64,000 nucleotides of DNA from Talinum fruticosum (GCA_021018815.1 JAITYX010000045.1:2294001-2358000); one strand, 5' to 3'; shown: positions 12,000 through 24,678, counted from the stretch's first letter. The notes: generated by a model not told the origin, from the sequence alone. Program-made: numbers and translations.

Positions 12000-13432
12000 T
12001 CATCCTCGGTACGATCCGAGTGTTCCGGACGAATCATAGTTTGATGGAGGAGTTGGAGTTGGAGTTGGATTTGGATTTGTTTCCCTCTCCCGGGTCTTTA
12101 TTTTTAGAACATGGAGATGGTTCACTGGCACTCGCTATGAACTGTAATTGTCATCAATAATCAAATTTAACTCAAGTGAAAAATAACAAATTAATGTTAC
12201 CACGGACATACAAAGAAAGCATTCAAGTTAATCAAACATGGAGATGGTTCGGGTTGAAAGAAAGAGGAGAAAATACAACGAGCATATGGCTGAAAACCTA
12301 AGCTCAATGTATTCACAAGATCAAAACAACCAAAACAATCAAGGCTTTTCATCATTGAATGCTCGACCCCCATGTCCGCTCATTGCTCTTCTACGAAAGC
12401 GGCTCGGAAAAATCAATTAATGATGCAACCTCTTCTAAAAGTGTCATATATACCTCGAAAAATCTACAACTCAATTTGAAAAGTTATATATTCTTCTAGA
12501 AGTATCAAAATTACACTTGTCTAAAATTTCAAGAAGCTTTTTATTTTCTTTACAAAAAATTACATAATTCGTTAAAATCTTTAGGACTTCTATTGAAAAT
12601 GTCGAGTAGATTTGAATTCCAAAAAAGTAAATATAACCATCATGATTGGTAGATCACAAAAGGCAATTACTAAAATCTGGACAAATTAAGAGAACAACAT
12701 CCAATATTTCTGAATTCATTTCTCACAAGTAGGTAGTTGACAAACAACGAGAAACTTTTCTAGAGTTTCCAACAAATATTTTAGACATTATTTTGTTTTG
12801 AAATATTCAAATCCTAATTACTTCAGTATCTTTTGGGTAATGGAGTAAAATGGAGGATATTCGTTGAACAAACATACTAGTCTAGTATCCACTATGCTCC
12901 ACCTAGTCAACCGCAAACCCAAGAGGCAAGACACAACCTTCTAAGGTGGACATGAACCACTAGTTTCAAGATTTTACACAAATTAAAGTGATGCTAAATA
13001 TTGATTGAACACAACAAGCAACATAGCATGAACATCAAAGTGATAAGGACATAGGAGAGGAGAGCTTACCACAAGTCGACAGCCCACGGTCTATGTCCGG
13101 GCGAGTGAGAGTCGAGATTGAGAGAGTCGCGTGGGAGGAGAGGCGAGGGCGACCGGATGCGGAGCGGTGGTCTTCCGGGCGGCGAGTGACGACGGACCTG
13201 GCCAGGAGAGAATGGTGATGGAGACAAGAGGAGGAGAGGAAAGGAGAAGAGGCGAGAGGCTAAGGCGAGGCACGACAACGGCGACGAGTGACGGAAGGTG
13301 AGAGGGAAGGAGGTTGGCACCGCCAGCGAAAGCGGTGGAGGTAGCGAGCGAGAGGCTGCGGTGGCGGCAAGGAGAGTAGAGAGAGACGAAGTAGGCAGAG
13401 GCAGCGGCGTTGCTTGCAAATGAGCCGAGCAT
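12000..13432 (-). other. 5' non-coding part of the hAT element, with a GC-rich segment
   Basis: Upstream of the transposase, 12420-13060 is AT-rich and anonymous. 13066-13432 is strongly GC- and CpG-rich, probably the transposon promoter/leader. The Ser/Pro/Leu-rich open frames there are overlapping in several frames and are treated as composition artefacts. Confidence 0.45.
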
Positions 13433-13684
13433 CCGAAAACCTAGGGCATGTATTCTTAATTATTGAAATTACCTTTTTGCCCACGAGTTATATGCACAAC
13501 GAATAATTTGAACCGAGGGTATATATGTAATTTAAAATTCGGGAAACGGGGACTGGTTGGGGATTTTTCCCCTTTCGGGAAACGGGGACGGGTTGGGGAT
13601 TTTTCCCCGTCCCCGTCCCGCCCGAGCACAAAACCCTCCCCCAACCCCGGGAAAACCCTCTCCGATGTCATCACTAGGCCTAAT

Positions 13685-14242
13685 TAGGCTTTATTGCCTA
13701 AGGAAACGGTACCTCTTCCTCGTAGCACGCGTTCTTGGGTCAAACCGTTTGGTTCACCGAGAGGCATCGAGGATTCCGGCTTTTTTCTTGCCGTGCCCCA
13801 CATGGAGGACCAAATTCTCGGACTATGAGTCACCATGTATCCTACCTTATAAACCTCTTTTAACCATAAAACTTTTTTACTATTAGGTGGTCCCTCCGAA
13901 GTCATTTGCATGCTTGAATGAGTGTGTGTGTTTTAGATTTAATCTTACGCTTATGAGCCTTTAAAAGTAGGTGAAGAGTGTTGATTAACCCTTGCATAGG
14001 TGAAAATAAAACACTTTAATAAATTTCCTAGAGTCGGTCCATTATGTGCATTTAGCCAAAAGTCAAAATCCCCTTTTCCTACTAGGGTTAGTCCATTATT
14101 TACACTTCCGAGTCATGCTAAAATTTTCTTTAAGCGGTCTAAGTAGTTACCGCCTTTCGATCCAAAAGGGGTCTTACCAAAGGTCCCCTTTATCCTTGGT
14201 CGAGTTTAATTTTTTTTCTTTTACATTCCCGTTTTCGCATTG
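13685..14242 (+). other. Tat leader sequence between two insertions
   Basis: Non-coding sequence continuing the leader after the hAT insertion and before the copia LTR at 14243. No domain or RNA gene is visible. Confidence 0.4.
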
Positions 14243-14846
14243 TGAAGGTTTGATTAGTTACCTTAGAGGGGGTGAATAGGGTGTTGGAAGATTTTTAGAG
14301 AATTAAACTCTTTTACACAAAATAGAGACAGAATGCATTATGAGTCTAGATTAGACTCGGAAAAGTATCAACTCGTAATTACGTGGAAACCCTCCTAGGG
14401 TAGAAAACCACGGCCAATGCTAGTCCAAGCACCAAGTCAAATCCACTATTTTAAATCCATAAAATATAGTAGATCGATTCAACCAGAATTGCTCCCTTAG
14501 ACAATTCCTTACAGGGTTTTCCTAGACTCGAAGTTCCCTTATCCGATCTAGTACTTCCTAACCGAGGTAACCTTTACAGCTAGGGACAACTGAGCTGAGT
14601 TAACCTTACAGCTCAGTCAAGGGACCTTACTTAGAGAGTAAGAAAGAGAGTTTGTAACTAATTATAAGACTTTACAACCGAGAAAGATCTTAAGTACAAA
14701 CTTGGAGTTATAAGTAGAAGATTGAATGAGTATTATATAGAGAAATATAATTTCAGCAATGGGTTCGACAATCTTCGAGTCTTGTGAAGTGGCTTCTATT
14801 TATAGATGACCAAGCGGATTAGCTGTTATGACTATCTTTTGATTAG

Positions 14847-17160
14847 AACCAGAAACGAGGGAACGAAAGAAGCAAAAGCAGAGCAAAGAGAGCGAGAGAT
14901 TCAGCGGAAGAACGAGAGGGGTTGAGACCCCGAAGTGAGAGGCGAAGAGCGAGAGAGCCCGAGAGGAATCGGGAAGCGAAACAGGGCGGGAAGAATGAGG
15001 GAGCGAGAACCATGACAGAAGCAGAGGTAGAGAGTAGCAAGGAATTAAGACCGAGAGGTTGAAGAAGAAAGGCGAAATTGAAAGGAAGAAGAAGAAGCAA
15101 AAACCCAATCCGAAAACCCTCCAAAACCGAAATTCTTAGAACCTCTAAGAATCAAAGGTGAGTAATTTGAATTCATCCTCTAGAATTAAAATGAATTAGG
15201 TGGATTAAGCTTTAAATTGAAGTATGAAATTGGAAACCTTATGTTAATTGAAAAAGTTAGAGGCCTAAACTCACGAATTGAAAAGCATGTTGCAATTTAT
15301 GCCTAGTTCATGAATTTAATGATATTTGAGCATTGTTGAGCATGATTATTGAGCTGTGTATTGAGAATTTGATGAAAGTAGCTTGAATAGAATTAGTGAG
15401 AGAAATCGGAAAATTGAATTCATGATTTAGTGCAGATTTTTTCGATGAATAAAGCCTCGTTGTCTGCATCATTGTGTTGTCATGTGTAGCCCAAAATTCC
15501 TAAAACTTTTACTGTAGCTTCCTCATAATTTATGATAGTTTCCTGTAAATTTTGGTATGCATTGGATGAGTAGATTGGAAGATATGGATTTTTGAGTGAA
15601 AATGTGTTGTTTTGGACAAAATCAGAATTAAATGAGTAATTGAGTCAAGAACTAAAATTTAAGAAACTATATGGCTAGATTAAGAGATACATAATGATTA
15701 AGGAAAGTTATAGAACCATAAACCACCTATGCCCGATATTACGCGATCATGAAAACGATAAGTTCGTTAATTCGGAATCATAATTGAAATGTTTATGTGA
15801 GGATGTGTTTATCTTAAAGTATATGGATTATAAGTGAAATAAGCATGCCTATTTGAGTTGGATTGATTATACTTGAGTTGGAACTTGCTTATGTGAATTG
15901 CTTGTTTTGAAGAAGTTACGTATGAACGTGTTGAGCATGAATTATATGAATTAAGTGCATCTCTTCAATAAGTAATAAGAAGCTAAGAAACATAAAGAAC
16001 TAAAGAAGGGAGAAAGGATTGTGTTATTGATCTAAGACCCGAAGAATTAAAGAACTCTCTGAAGCTATGGCCATAGAAGTGTCTCGTCAACCCGAAGCCA
16101 CGAATTATTTTACTTCCACGAATTATTGACGGTATGCGTCCTTCAGAGTGAGGCAAGCCTCGAGGCCACGAATTATTTTGCCTCGAGGCCAGAATTATTT
16201 TGCCTCCAAGAACCGAGCCCACGAATTATTTTAGCTTCAAGAACTGGGTCTTTAGAGCGGAACATAAATCTTCTTTCCATTCGAAACTAAGAATATTTAA
16301 GAATTATGATATGAAGAAACAAATGATCATGCATGATGAACATGAAAGAACCAATGATTTATGAAATGCACGATTGAACTCAAGAAGAAGAATAAGAAGA
16401 AGAATGAATCCTGGTTTCTTAAGAAATGAATACGATAAGAAGTAAGATATGATTTACGTAATGAATGCTTTACATGATGAATGATTTTATGACTTACTTG
16501 TGTAGAAAGATGAATGAAGTATGTTTGATTGAATTCATGAGTAATTGATGTCATTATGTTTCTCGGCTAGTCTGGTAAGTTCGAGTATCTTGCATGTCTT
16601 AAGCATGTATGATTTGAATCGCATGTTATGAATGAATTATGAACTTACGCGTGTTTGTTAATGAATTAATGTGCAAAGTGATGCCGGGGTTGGGTTTGGA
16701 TTATTCACTGGGCTCGTGGAGCTCATGACCTTACCAAAATTTTAGGTACAAAAGTTAAGACTCGCAGGAGTTGCGTTTGGCTTTCGAAATAGCGGACGGA
16801 TAGGAGATGTCGGGGCTTACCGCATGTTTTCTGTCCTTTTTTGTTTTTGTAAAGATCGGTTGTATGTGAACTTAAGTTTTAACTATGAATGTAAAAGCCC
16901 CATGTGAATACTCCGAGTGTGTGGATCGTTGAGTTTATGAATGTGTTTCATGCACGGTTAAGGCTTTAAGCCTATGGGTTTAGCCATATTACAGGGAAAC
17001 TCTGCTGAAATTTTCAGAAAAACCTTTGAAAACCTAGAAACATGCTTCCGCCAATCAAAGAGAAAAACATTAACCCTAAGTTGAGATCTTAAGCAGCCTT
17101 AGGGGTTCCTCTCGGGAACCCCGGCATGTAATACTCCTAGGGTGGGTCTAGGGGTGTTAC
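14847..17160 (+). mobile_element. Probable gypsy-type LTR fragment within the copia LTR
   Basis: This non-coding 2.3-kb block ends TAGGGGTGTTACA, typical of the 3' end of many plant Ty3/gypsy LTRs. It contains CACTGGGCTCGTGGAGCTC near 16700. A GC-rich start is followed by AAAGGTGAGTAA near 15158, which looks like a splice donor in a leader. A matching TG start was not seen, so it is truncated at the left. Confidence 0.45.
16085..16245. repeat. Short tandem repeat, CCACGAATTATTTT units
   Basis: Five diverged units of CCACGAATTATTTT, with GCCTCGAGG/CTTC spacers, lie within the LTR-like insert. Confidence 0.7.
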
Positions 17161-17274
17161 ACTATAATACTCGGAATGACTTGTAATCAAAACTTAGAAG
17201 GGATGAAGTTTGTACCTAATTCCTTGATAATACTCAAAATGATATACATGTAGAATCCGAGTCTTCAATTTGTA

Positions 17275-17590
17275 CATTTGCATTAGCCAAACCAAATTCA
17301 TCTCATATTAAGTGAGTCCATTTGCATTACCCAAATCAAATTCATCTCATATGAAATGAGTCCATTTGCATTAGCCAAACCAAATTCATCTCATATTAAG
17401 TGAGTCCATTTGCATTAACCAAAACAAAATCATCTTATATTAGGTGATTCCTTTTTGCATTTGCATTAGCTAAACCAAATTCATCTCATATTAGGTAAGT
17501 GCATTTGCATTAGCCAAATAAAATCCATCTTAGATTAAGGGAATTCTTTTTGCATTTAGCCTAAAGCAAATTCATTTCAAATATAAGGAA
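17275..17590. repeat. 44-bp tandem repeat in the Tat leader
   Basis: CATTTGCATTAGCCAAA starts recur at 17275, 17319, 17363, 17407, 17458, 17502 and 17552. The spacing is 44 bp, with two units of 50-51. Each unit also holds AAATTCATCTCATATTA. Tandem repeats in untranslated regions are characteristic of Tat/Ogre elements. Confidence 0.9.
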
Positions 17591-18059
17591 ATGCATTATC
17601 ACTTAGATAGAATAGAAAGCATCTTTTCTTTAAGGATCGGTCATTCATTAGCTAGGTCATCATCCCAACTAAGTCATACATCATTCTCATCATTGCATTC
17701 TTTATGTACATCCAAATAAAAGCATCCTTAGTCTCTTCGGGTCTTGCACTTAAGTCCCTTCCTCCCAAAAGTGGTATTCTCTCACATGGCCCTAAACCCC
17801 ATCCTTTGGGCTGCAGAATAGGGAAGTCTAGGGCAACTAAATATCGTCGGAATATGAGCTCTAAAAGATTAGAACATCTCACAAAAGAGTCCGACAAATC
17901 TTCTTTTCTTTTCACTCCGGGATCTACACCGGTGCGACAAGCTTCGGTGCACATCACACCGTCTCAATCTATTCTTCGCCATAAGACGAGTACCAAGAAA
18001 GAGTTCCCTTCCAATGGATTTAAACCTAGAGCATCCTCTTAATCTCATTTTATTTAATG

Positions 18060-19170
18060 AGAACATAGCCAGGGTGGAAACTAGGATGAATGATTAAGAA
18101 GAGAAGATATCATCCATATCAAGGGACATTAAGACTATTATAAGGGCTATTGAGAACAAGTAAGAAAGACGAGGAAGCTGAACGTTTGAGAAAAGGAGAG
18201 AGATTAGGTCCTCCACCTCCACCTAGCTTGTCTACTCTAGACAGTCCCAAACATGAATCCTTCAAGCATGAATTCAAACCTCAACCTGATCCACATGTAG
18301 ATTAGATAAAACAGATGTTAAGAGAGTCATTCATGTTCAGCAATCATTATTTTGATCATAAGGGATTCACTTCAATCCCTAAGGGTAAACTACCTCTAAA
18401 GTTTACCATGCCCGATATCAAGTTCAAAGGTTTTGAGAATCCCCATCATCACATACGTAACTTCTTAGGAGCAATGACTCTTAACAACATTACCGAAGAC
18501 ACTTACCACATCATCTTCCCCTGGACTTTCGACATTGATGTAATGAAGTGGTACAATGCGGTTGACTCGCGCAAGGTTGCCAATTGGACTAATATGTGCA
18601 AGGAGTTCCTACATCAATACGCCTATAACAATGATCTACTGGTTGGAATCAATCAATCAAGGTGAGAAGGAGAGCTTCATAGACTTTCTTACCGGATGGA
18701 GAGTAAAGGATGCCCACATGGTTGACCGACCCTCCCGGAAGGGCCAAGTCGGGATTATCATGAAAAACCTTTAGCCCAATTACAATCAGCACCTCAAATT
18801 CTTTCTTATGATGAATTTTTGAGATGTTGGTTTGCTAATAGAAGAAGAGCTGTCTCACCGCGACCACAAAAGTGGCAACCGGGTATAGAGGAAATTATCA
18901 TTCTAAAGATAAGAAAACCTCCAATACATGCAATACTAGTAGGGGTGCAGATTTCAATGCCCTCAACAGGTATACTAACTACACTCCTATTGATACTACC
19001 TACACTAAAGCCCTTGACCGTCTCCTGGAAAAGGGAAAAATAGAATTGCCCCTTGTTAGAGCGAGAATAAAAAATCGCGAAATAGTCTAAAATTGGGACG
19101 CGGGAAAATTTTGCAAATACCATCGTGCACGAGGACATGATAACGAACAGTGTTGACATTCAAGAACAAA
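18060..19170 (+). pseudogene. Tat gag (capsid and CCHC-like region), broken
   Basis: A coiled start (about 18060-18160) and a Pro-rich spacer precede PLKFTMPDIKFKGFENPHHH. Then come NITEDTYHIIFPWTFDID, VMKWYNAV and NMCKEFLHQYAYN, the retrotransposon gag capsid core. After a frameshift the frame continues GEKESFIDFLTGWRVKDAHM and RPSRKGQVGIIMKNL. Near 19105-19157 KFCKYHRARGHDNEQC is the C.YH...GHD...C motif of Tat gag. The protein would coat the RNA in virus-like particles. Confidence 0.85.
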
Positions 19171-19651
19171 CTAGAAAGCATGTTTTGAAATGGCCAAGTC
19201 CTTTTACCTAAGGCTGCCTAAAAACTAAACAACAATAAAAATCCTTTTAGCGATACCTTAGCCATTTTCACTTATCCCACTCCGAGTCGGTCGGACCCGT
19301 CTATTTTTATCCACTTATTAGCTTACCTCTATAATATCCAAAAGACCAAGGGCTATGGGGAAGTGATAAAGAAGATGTCTACGAAATGAGAAGCAACGGT
19401 GACGACAATAGCGATGACACCACTCTTAGAAGACGAAGACTTTTGAGGAAAAACTAAAAGTCCTGCAGTCCAATTCCTTACTAAATCTGGACGACATAAT
19501 GCACCCCTGGGTCCACAACAGACTCAAGAAGCCCCAAAAGAGCTCGAAGCTACAAAAGAAGAAGACCCAATCCTTAAGTAGATATAGAAATTAAAGGCCG
19601 ATGTCTCAATCTGGAAATTAATATCTCGCTTCCCATAAACATAGACAGGTT

Positions 19652-20360
19652 TTGATTAATGCACTCAATAAGATCAAGGTCTCTCCTGAAACTACGCCGG
19701 AGGAAGTGGTAGGATTGGTTAACAGTGGAGATGGAACTATTACCTTTGATCAAAAAGATCTCCCGGAAGAAGGCGTTGCACACAACAACGCCCTTTACTT
19801 AACCATAACTTGCATCAACAAGTTTGTTCCCCTAACCTTTGTAGACAATGGATCGGCAATAAACGTGTGTCCCCGAAGAACTGCTAGAAGGTTATGAATT
19901 AGGGAGCAATAACTCTCTAAATAGACTGTCCATCTTCGAGCTTACGATAACTCCAAAAGAACAAGTCTTAAGAAAAGTGACCTTGCCAATTAATATAGGA
20001 CCAGCAGAAAGTAACATCAAATTCCGGGTCCTAGATATCCCAGCTACCTTCAATTTACTTCTAGGACGGCCTTGGTTACATGATCATTGGGCGGTGCCCT
20101 CTACATTGCATCGAAAGTCAAGATGATCGTCAAAGGTCAAGTTATAACCGTCAACGGAGATAATATTTGTGCTGCTATTACTTCTAAAGAATTCATTAGT
20201 GAGATCGAGCACGATGCTAATAATGAGGAACTACATGGATTCGAGACTGTCATCACCTTAGAAAGGGATGAAGTACCTCTTAACTTCAATCCTTATGGTA
20301 ACTCTAGTGTCCATTCGATGCTTAGGAAGAAGGGGTATTTTCGAGGTCTTGCTATAGGTT
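19652..20360 (+). pseudogene. Tat aspartic protease region, broken
   Basis: ALYLTITCINKFVPLTFVDN followed by GSAINVCP (about 19788-19872) is the protease active-site strand. Tat elements usually carry DNGSA where other families have DTG. A frameshift follows at about 19895. The next block (about 20040-20360) includes the LLLGRPWLHD-type segment typical of the protease C-terminus. It would process the polyprotein. Confidence 0.78.
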
Positions 20361-21139
20361 GAAGGGCATACCACCCTACTTTTCCATCCCTTGACCTACT
20401 AACAACTATAACTTTGGGCTAGGCTATCAACCTACTACTAAGGAAATAGCCCAAGCCAAGTGGGAAGTTCAAACTAAGAGGACTTCACTGCACACAATCT
20501 ACTCTATCAAGCCCTTTCCCTATACTCCGAACGGGCAATCTTAAAGGAAGGAGATGACTTCCCTATTATGGTTTTCCTGAGCCTTACTATATCAAGGAAA
20601 AGGGCATCCTGGTACCTGGTTAGGAGATTTTCAATGACTCGTTATATTCTGGAGAAAGAGGCACCCTACCTCTTTGAAGAGGGGCAGTCCACACCAGCCT
20701 AGACCAATTTTGCTGGGAATAACCTAGAAGGGTATTCAGTCTCGGTACTATCATAAGATATGTCACGATCACAGCTTCGATCTATCCGGATTCATCACCG
20801 TTGTTGATAATAAAAGGTCCAAGCATGTCACTTGGATTGACGTCAAGGAGGGCTAGGAATTCATTGCCGCCTAGGATTTCATCCTCTGTCTAAGTCTAGT
20901 ACTAGTACTCATTGCTTCATTCAATAAAGTGAACCTTTGCGCTTACTCTTTGCCTCTTACTTTCAATTATTTTACCTCTAATGATGAACAAGAAATCCCT
21001 AAAGAACTAATAAAAGTTATGGAAGATCACAAAAATCGCTCACTAATAATAGAGGAAACAATAATAATTAATCTGGCAACAGATTGATCAACCCTAAGAA
21101 GTTAAGATTGGGAGAACATTAGATCTAGAAGAGTAGAAG

Positions 21140-22035
21140 AAGTTTAATTTGCCCCTTACGAGTTCATAGATGTCTTTGCATGGTCCTATAAAGACATGCC
21201 GAGTATAGATCCGATTATAACAAAACATAAAATTCCACTTCACGAAGATGCTAAGCCGGTTAAGTAGAAGTTTAAGGAAGATAAAACCCGAGTGGGCTTT
21301 GAAGATTAAGGAAGAGGTCTAGAAGTAGTTAGAGGCTAGGTTCATCAAGGTAGTTCACTATCCTCGGTAGGTATCAAATATAGTACCAGCTTTGAAGAAA
21401 GACTGGTAGGGTTCGTATGTGTGTCGATTTTAGAGATTTGAATAAAGCTAGTCCTAAAGATGATTTCCCGTTGCCTTATATCGACATCCTTATAGATAAC
21501 ACAGCGGGTGATGCTTTGTTTTCATTCGTGGACGGCTATGCTGGTTATAATAAGGTGAAGATGGTTGAAGAGGATATGGAAAAGACGACCTTCATCACTC
21601 AATGGGGGACATACTACTATGTGGTGATGCCATTTGGGCTTAAGAACGCCGGGCAACATACCAAAGGACAGCTACGACCTTATTGCATCACATGATCCAA
21701 AAGAAGCTGAAGTTTATGTGGATGACATGATCATAAAATGTAAAGATAGGGCAGGGCATCTACCCAACCAAAGGAAATTCTTTAAGAGACTCAAGAAATA
21801 CAACATGCGCCTTAGCACATAAAAGTGTGCCTTCGGAGTAACCTCGGGCAAACTATTAGGTTATGTTGTCGATCTAAGAAGAATTGAAGTTGGTCTATCC
21901 AAGATCAAAGCCATTCAGGAAATCCTCTCGCCAAGCATAGAGAAAGAGATAAAGGGTTTCTTAGGACGTTTATAATACATCGGTTATTTCATATCAAAAT
22001 TGACTATAGTCTTTAAACCTATTTTTAAGGAAGGA
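21140..22035 (+). pseudogene. Tat reverse transcriptase, broken
   Basis: From about 21160 the sequence reads FIDVFAWSYKDMPSIDP and KHKIPLHEDAKPVK. Then come CVDFRDLNKASPKDDFPLPY, GYAGYNKVKM, EKTTFITQWGTY and MPFGLKNAG (21420-21655). After a short frameshifted gap the catalytic YVDDMI follows (about 21713), then KCAFGVTSGKLLGYVV and KIKAIQEILSPS with the connection block. Most catalytic motifs remain recognisable, but stops and frameshifts (for example near 21270, 21660 and 21820) disable it. Confidence 0.88.
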
Positions 22036-22079
22036 TAGTGTCGGAATTCTTAGCTGATCTACCCATACCTAAATCGCAA

Positions 22080-22830
22080 CCTCGAACACCTTGACTTTGT
22101 AGATAAAGATATTGTACAAGTAAAGGTGGACGTTTGGACAATGTACTTTGACGGTGCTTCCAACCAAAAGTGGTTTGGAGTAGGGATTCTTTTAGTCTCA
22201 CCGAAGGGAGCATATACTCCCATTTCAGCTTAAACTAGACTTCGAAGTCACCAACAATGCTACCGAGTACAAAGCCCGCATCACATGACTTGAAGCTCGC
22301 TACCGAAATCGGGGTCAAGAATATTAGGGTTTTCGGTGACTTCAATTTGATCATCGATCAAATTTCACAAAGGTGGAAGGTACGTTGTGAAGCTTTAGCA
22401 CCCTACCAAGCATGTCCGATAGAATTATCTAAACATTTTGAGAACATCTCTTTCACCTACCTTCCTAGGGATGATAACCAATTCGCGCATGCATCGGCTA
22501 AGTTAGCATCCATGATCAATATCCCTATCGGCATTCATTCAATGCCCATCCACATAGAATGGCGGAGTCACCCTTCACACGTCCGCACATTAGAATTATC
22601 TAATACTCGACCATACCGGTTGGTATCATGACATTTATCAATATTTGGAAAAGCAAGAATATCAATATTTGTCCGTGTTGCTCATCTCATGCATCCACCA
22701 GGTCAGCTCACTCATGAATTCATATCTTTTGGAAGGAAGTAGAAGACACGGAATATTCTTAGTTTGATTCGCAGAAGGTTTTTTGCATTAGGCACTTTTT
22801 TTAAGCACCAGCGTGGATCCTATTTATAAC
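22080..22830 (+). pseudogene. Tat RNase H and start of integrase, broken
   Basis: MYFDGASNQKWFGVGILL (about 22140-22195) holds the first RNase H aspartate. Frameshifted VTNNATEYKARI holds the glutamate. LATEIGVKNIRVFGDFNLII carries the later aspartate, and DDNQFAHASAKLAS is the C-terminal helix. From about 22620 the text matches the segment that links RNase H to integrase (YHDIYQYLEKQEY-like, then IRRRFFALGTFFKHQRGSYL near 22765-22825) and stops. The HHCC finger and DDE core are not present. Confidence 0.8.
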
Positions 22831-23115
22831 AGACTTTCTAGAGCTTTTAGAGTCCTACTACACCTCCACCACTCGCATACTTCACCAACACCTTGGATTT
22901 CACGGGTGACAAGCTTCGGCCACGGCCGTGGTCGAGCCTATTTTGCGGTTTTCTTCGGCCCAAGCACTCCTTGGACCTTGTTATTTTCTCGCCTTTGTCC
23001 ATTACATGTAGGCTATTTTGATTTTGGACCACATACTTGAGATGTTCCTTTTTCTTTTTATTATTTTCTTTTGGGGGAATGGGGGCCGAGTGCATTTTTC
23101 TCAATTCATTTTTGT
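22831..23115 (+). other. Unassigned remnant between Tat integrase and copia LTR
   Basis: No coding match. The end, TTGGGGGAATGGGGGCCGAG then TGCATTTTTCTC, resembles TAGGGAGTGGGGGCTAAAAG then TGCAATTTTGTC at about 41012-41047. It may therefore be 3' untranslated sequence of a Tat element. Confidence 0.4.
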
Positions 23116-24678
23116 TGAAGGTTTGCTCTCGGAGAAGCTAAGTCACCCAAGAGGGGGTGAATAGGGTGATAAGGAAATTCGTCGAGTTAAACACTTGATA
23201 TGATTCTGAGGAGAGTGTGAGTCAAGAATGAACTCGAAAAACACCGACTCGTAAATAAGTGGAAGATGAAGATACAGATTGGACATAACTTTAAATCTAT
23301 CTCGAGTCTAGATTGGACTCGAAAAGTATCAACTCGAAATTACGTGGAAACCTTCCTGGGCGAGAAAACCACGGACCGTGCTAATCCAAGCACGAAGTCA
23401 AATCCACTATTTTGAATCCACAAAATACGGTAGAATGACTCAATCGGAGTCTGCTCCCTTAGACAACTTCTTACAAGTTTTTCCTAGACTCGAAATTCCC
23501 TTATCTCGATCTAGTACTTCCTAACCGAGATAACCTTTACAGACTAGGGACAATCGAGCTGAGATAACCGTTACGACTCCGTCAAGGGACCTTACTCGAA
23601 AGTGAGAATAAGTGTTTGTGATCGAATACAAGACCTTACAACTCGTAAAATATTAATTACAGTGTTGGAGTTGTAAGTAGAAGATTGAATATGAATACAA
23701 AGACTTTTGCTTAAGTATATGTATTGACAGTTGGTTTAGCAATCTTCAAGTCTTGAGAGTTGGCTTCTATTTATAGATGACCAAGCAGACTAGCCGTTGT
23801 GACCATCTTCCGACCGGAAGTCCTTTGTGACCGTTATAAAAGATTTTTGAGTCACTCGGAAAATATCCGTTGATGTATGTTCGTTAGGCAACGACTCTTA
23901 ACTCTTTTGGAAGTCCCAAAACCACTCGGCGGTGTCTTAAAAAGTAAGGTGGAAACCACCATTAAGTTTAGCGTTGTAGATTTCCGGCTTTAGAAACAGA
24001 CAACCCCGACACGTTGTCCGAGGCTAAGTTGTAAATGAAGAAAGCCTTGTCTGCTGGTGATTTGACGTTTTGAAGCCGATTACTTTTGTAATTCAAAATA
24101 GGATAGCCTCGTTTAAATAACCTACGAAAGTAAATCAATTTGGTTCTTAAAGTATAAAATACTTTGGTCCAAGATTAGACATAGATAATAAATTAATTAA
24201 GATAATTAAGTGCATAATTATTTGAGTCGGAGAAACGAATGGAATATTCTGTGTCTAATATCCATGAGACTCAAAATCCATCCGAGTCGAGTCTAAGAGA
24301 GAATCAAGTCAAATAAAGAATATCGGACTTGATTTAAACAAAGCAAAGTTCAAACAAAATATGCTCGACTTAGAAGAATGAATTATGAAGTCGATCCGCG
24401 GTTATGCAAAATAGAACAAATGTTTGAACATGCAATATATCCGAGTGTTGTCTAAGTGACTCGTAACGAGTGTGTGAACAGAGTATGCTTTCGAGTCGAT
24501 CGTAATCAAGTGAGAACATATGCAATGGTTTCGTAACACTAAAAAAGATGATATATCACTCGTAAAAGTTTCTAAAGCACACATAATGACTTGAAATCAA
24601 AACCTTATGAGAGCTGAAGTCTTATACCCGATTCTTTGATGGAAGTCGAATGATGTATATGTAAAGTCCGAGTCTTCA
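23116..24678 (-). mobile_element. Copia LTR (3' LTR of rearranged minus-strand element)
   Basis: TGAAGGTTTGCTC...GAGTCTTCA on plus, matching the LTRs at 30363 and 39403. The purine tract AAAAAGGGGAGAT (minus) lies immediately outside its right end at 24679-24692, which marks it as a 3' LTR whose internal part lies to the right. A TATA box (minus TATAAATAGAAGCC) lies near 23764-23777. Confidence 0.85.

Larger units (their letters stand above)
9229..13676 (-). mobile_element. hAT-superfamily DNA transposon (4.4 kb) inserted in the Tat leader
   Basis: The left end is TAGGGTTGGCAACGGG. The reverse complement of the right end is TAGTGATGACATCGGA, matching at 11 of 16 positions. The flanking 8-mers are GGCCCAAT (9221-9228) and GGCCTAAT (13677-13684), a 7/8 target duplication of the length typical for hAT. 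Subterminal regions are very GC-rich. The interior encodes a minus-strand hAT transposase, now broken. Confidence 0.85.
14243..17267 (-). mobile_element. Copia-family LTR (isolated), split by an inserted LTR-like sequence
   Basis: 14243-14846 and 17161-17267 match the two ends of the copia LTRs found at 23116, 30363 and 39403: TGAAGGTTTG and AGAGGGGGTGAATAGGGTG at the left, GAGTCTTCA at the right. A TTTATA box, TATAAATAG on minus, lies near 14797. Some 750 bp of LTR middle is missing where the 2.3-kb insert sits. Neither side has a primer site or purine tract, so it is an isolated LTR. No exact target duplication was found. Confidence 0.75.
17268..22830 (+). mobile_element. Tat/Ogre-type Ty3/gypsy internal region, truncated in integrase
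   Basis: The order is leader repeats, gag, protease, RT, RNase H and the beginning of integrase, all on plus and all decayed. Domain order and the DNGSA protease motif place it in the Tat lineage. The element probably starts at the LTR at 7063. Sequence after about 22830 is no longer alignable with integrase. Confidence 0.85.

Noticed and set aside
13066..13432. Overlapping Ser/Pro/Leu-rich frames, possible secreted protein
   Set aside because: Several frames are open at once because of GC composition; no homology, and it lies in the non-coding end of the hAT transposon.
14800..15124. Hydrophobic minus-strand frames resembling a signal peptide
   Set aside because: Purine-rich plus strand read backwards in the start of an LTR-like insert; no conserved domain.
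17275..17590. CRISPR-like spacing of repeats
   Set aside because: Whole 44-bp units are repeated without unique spacers, in a eukaryotic retroelement leader.
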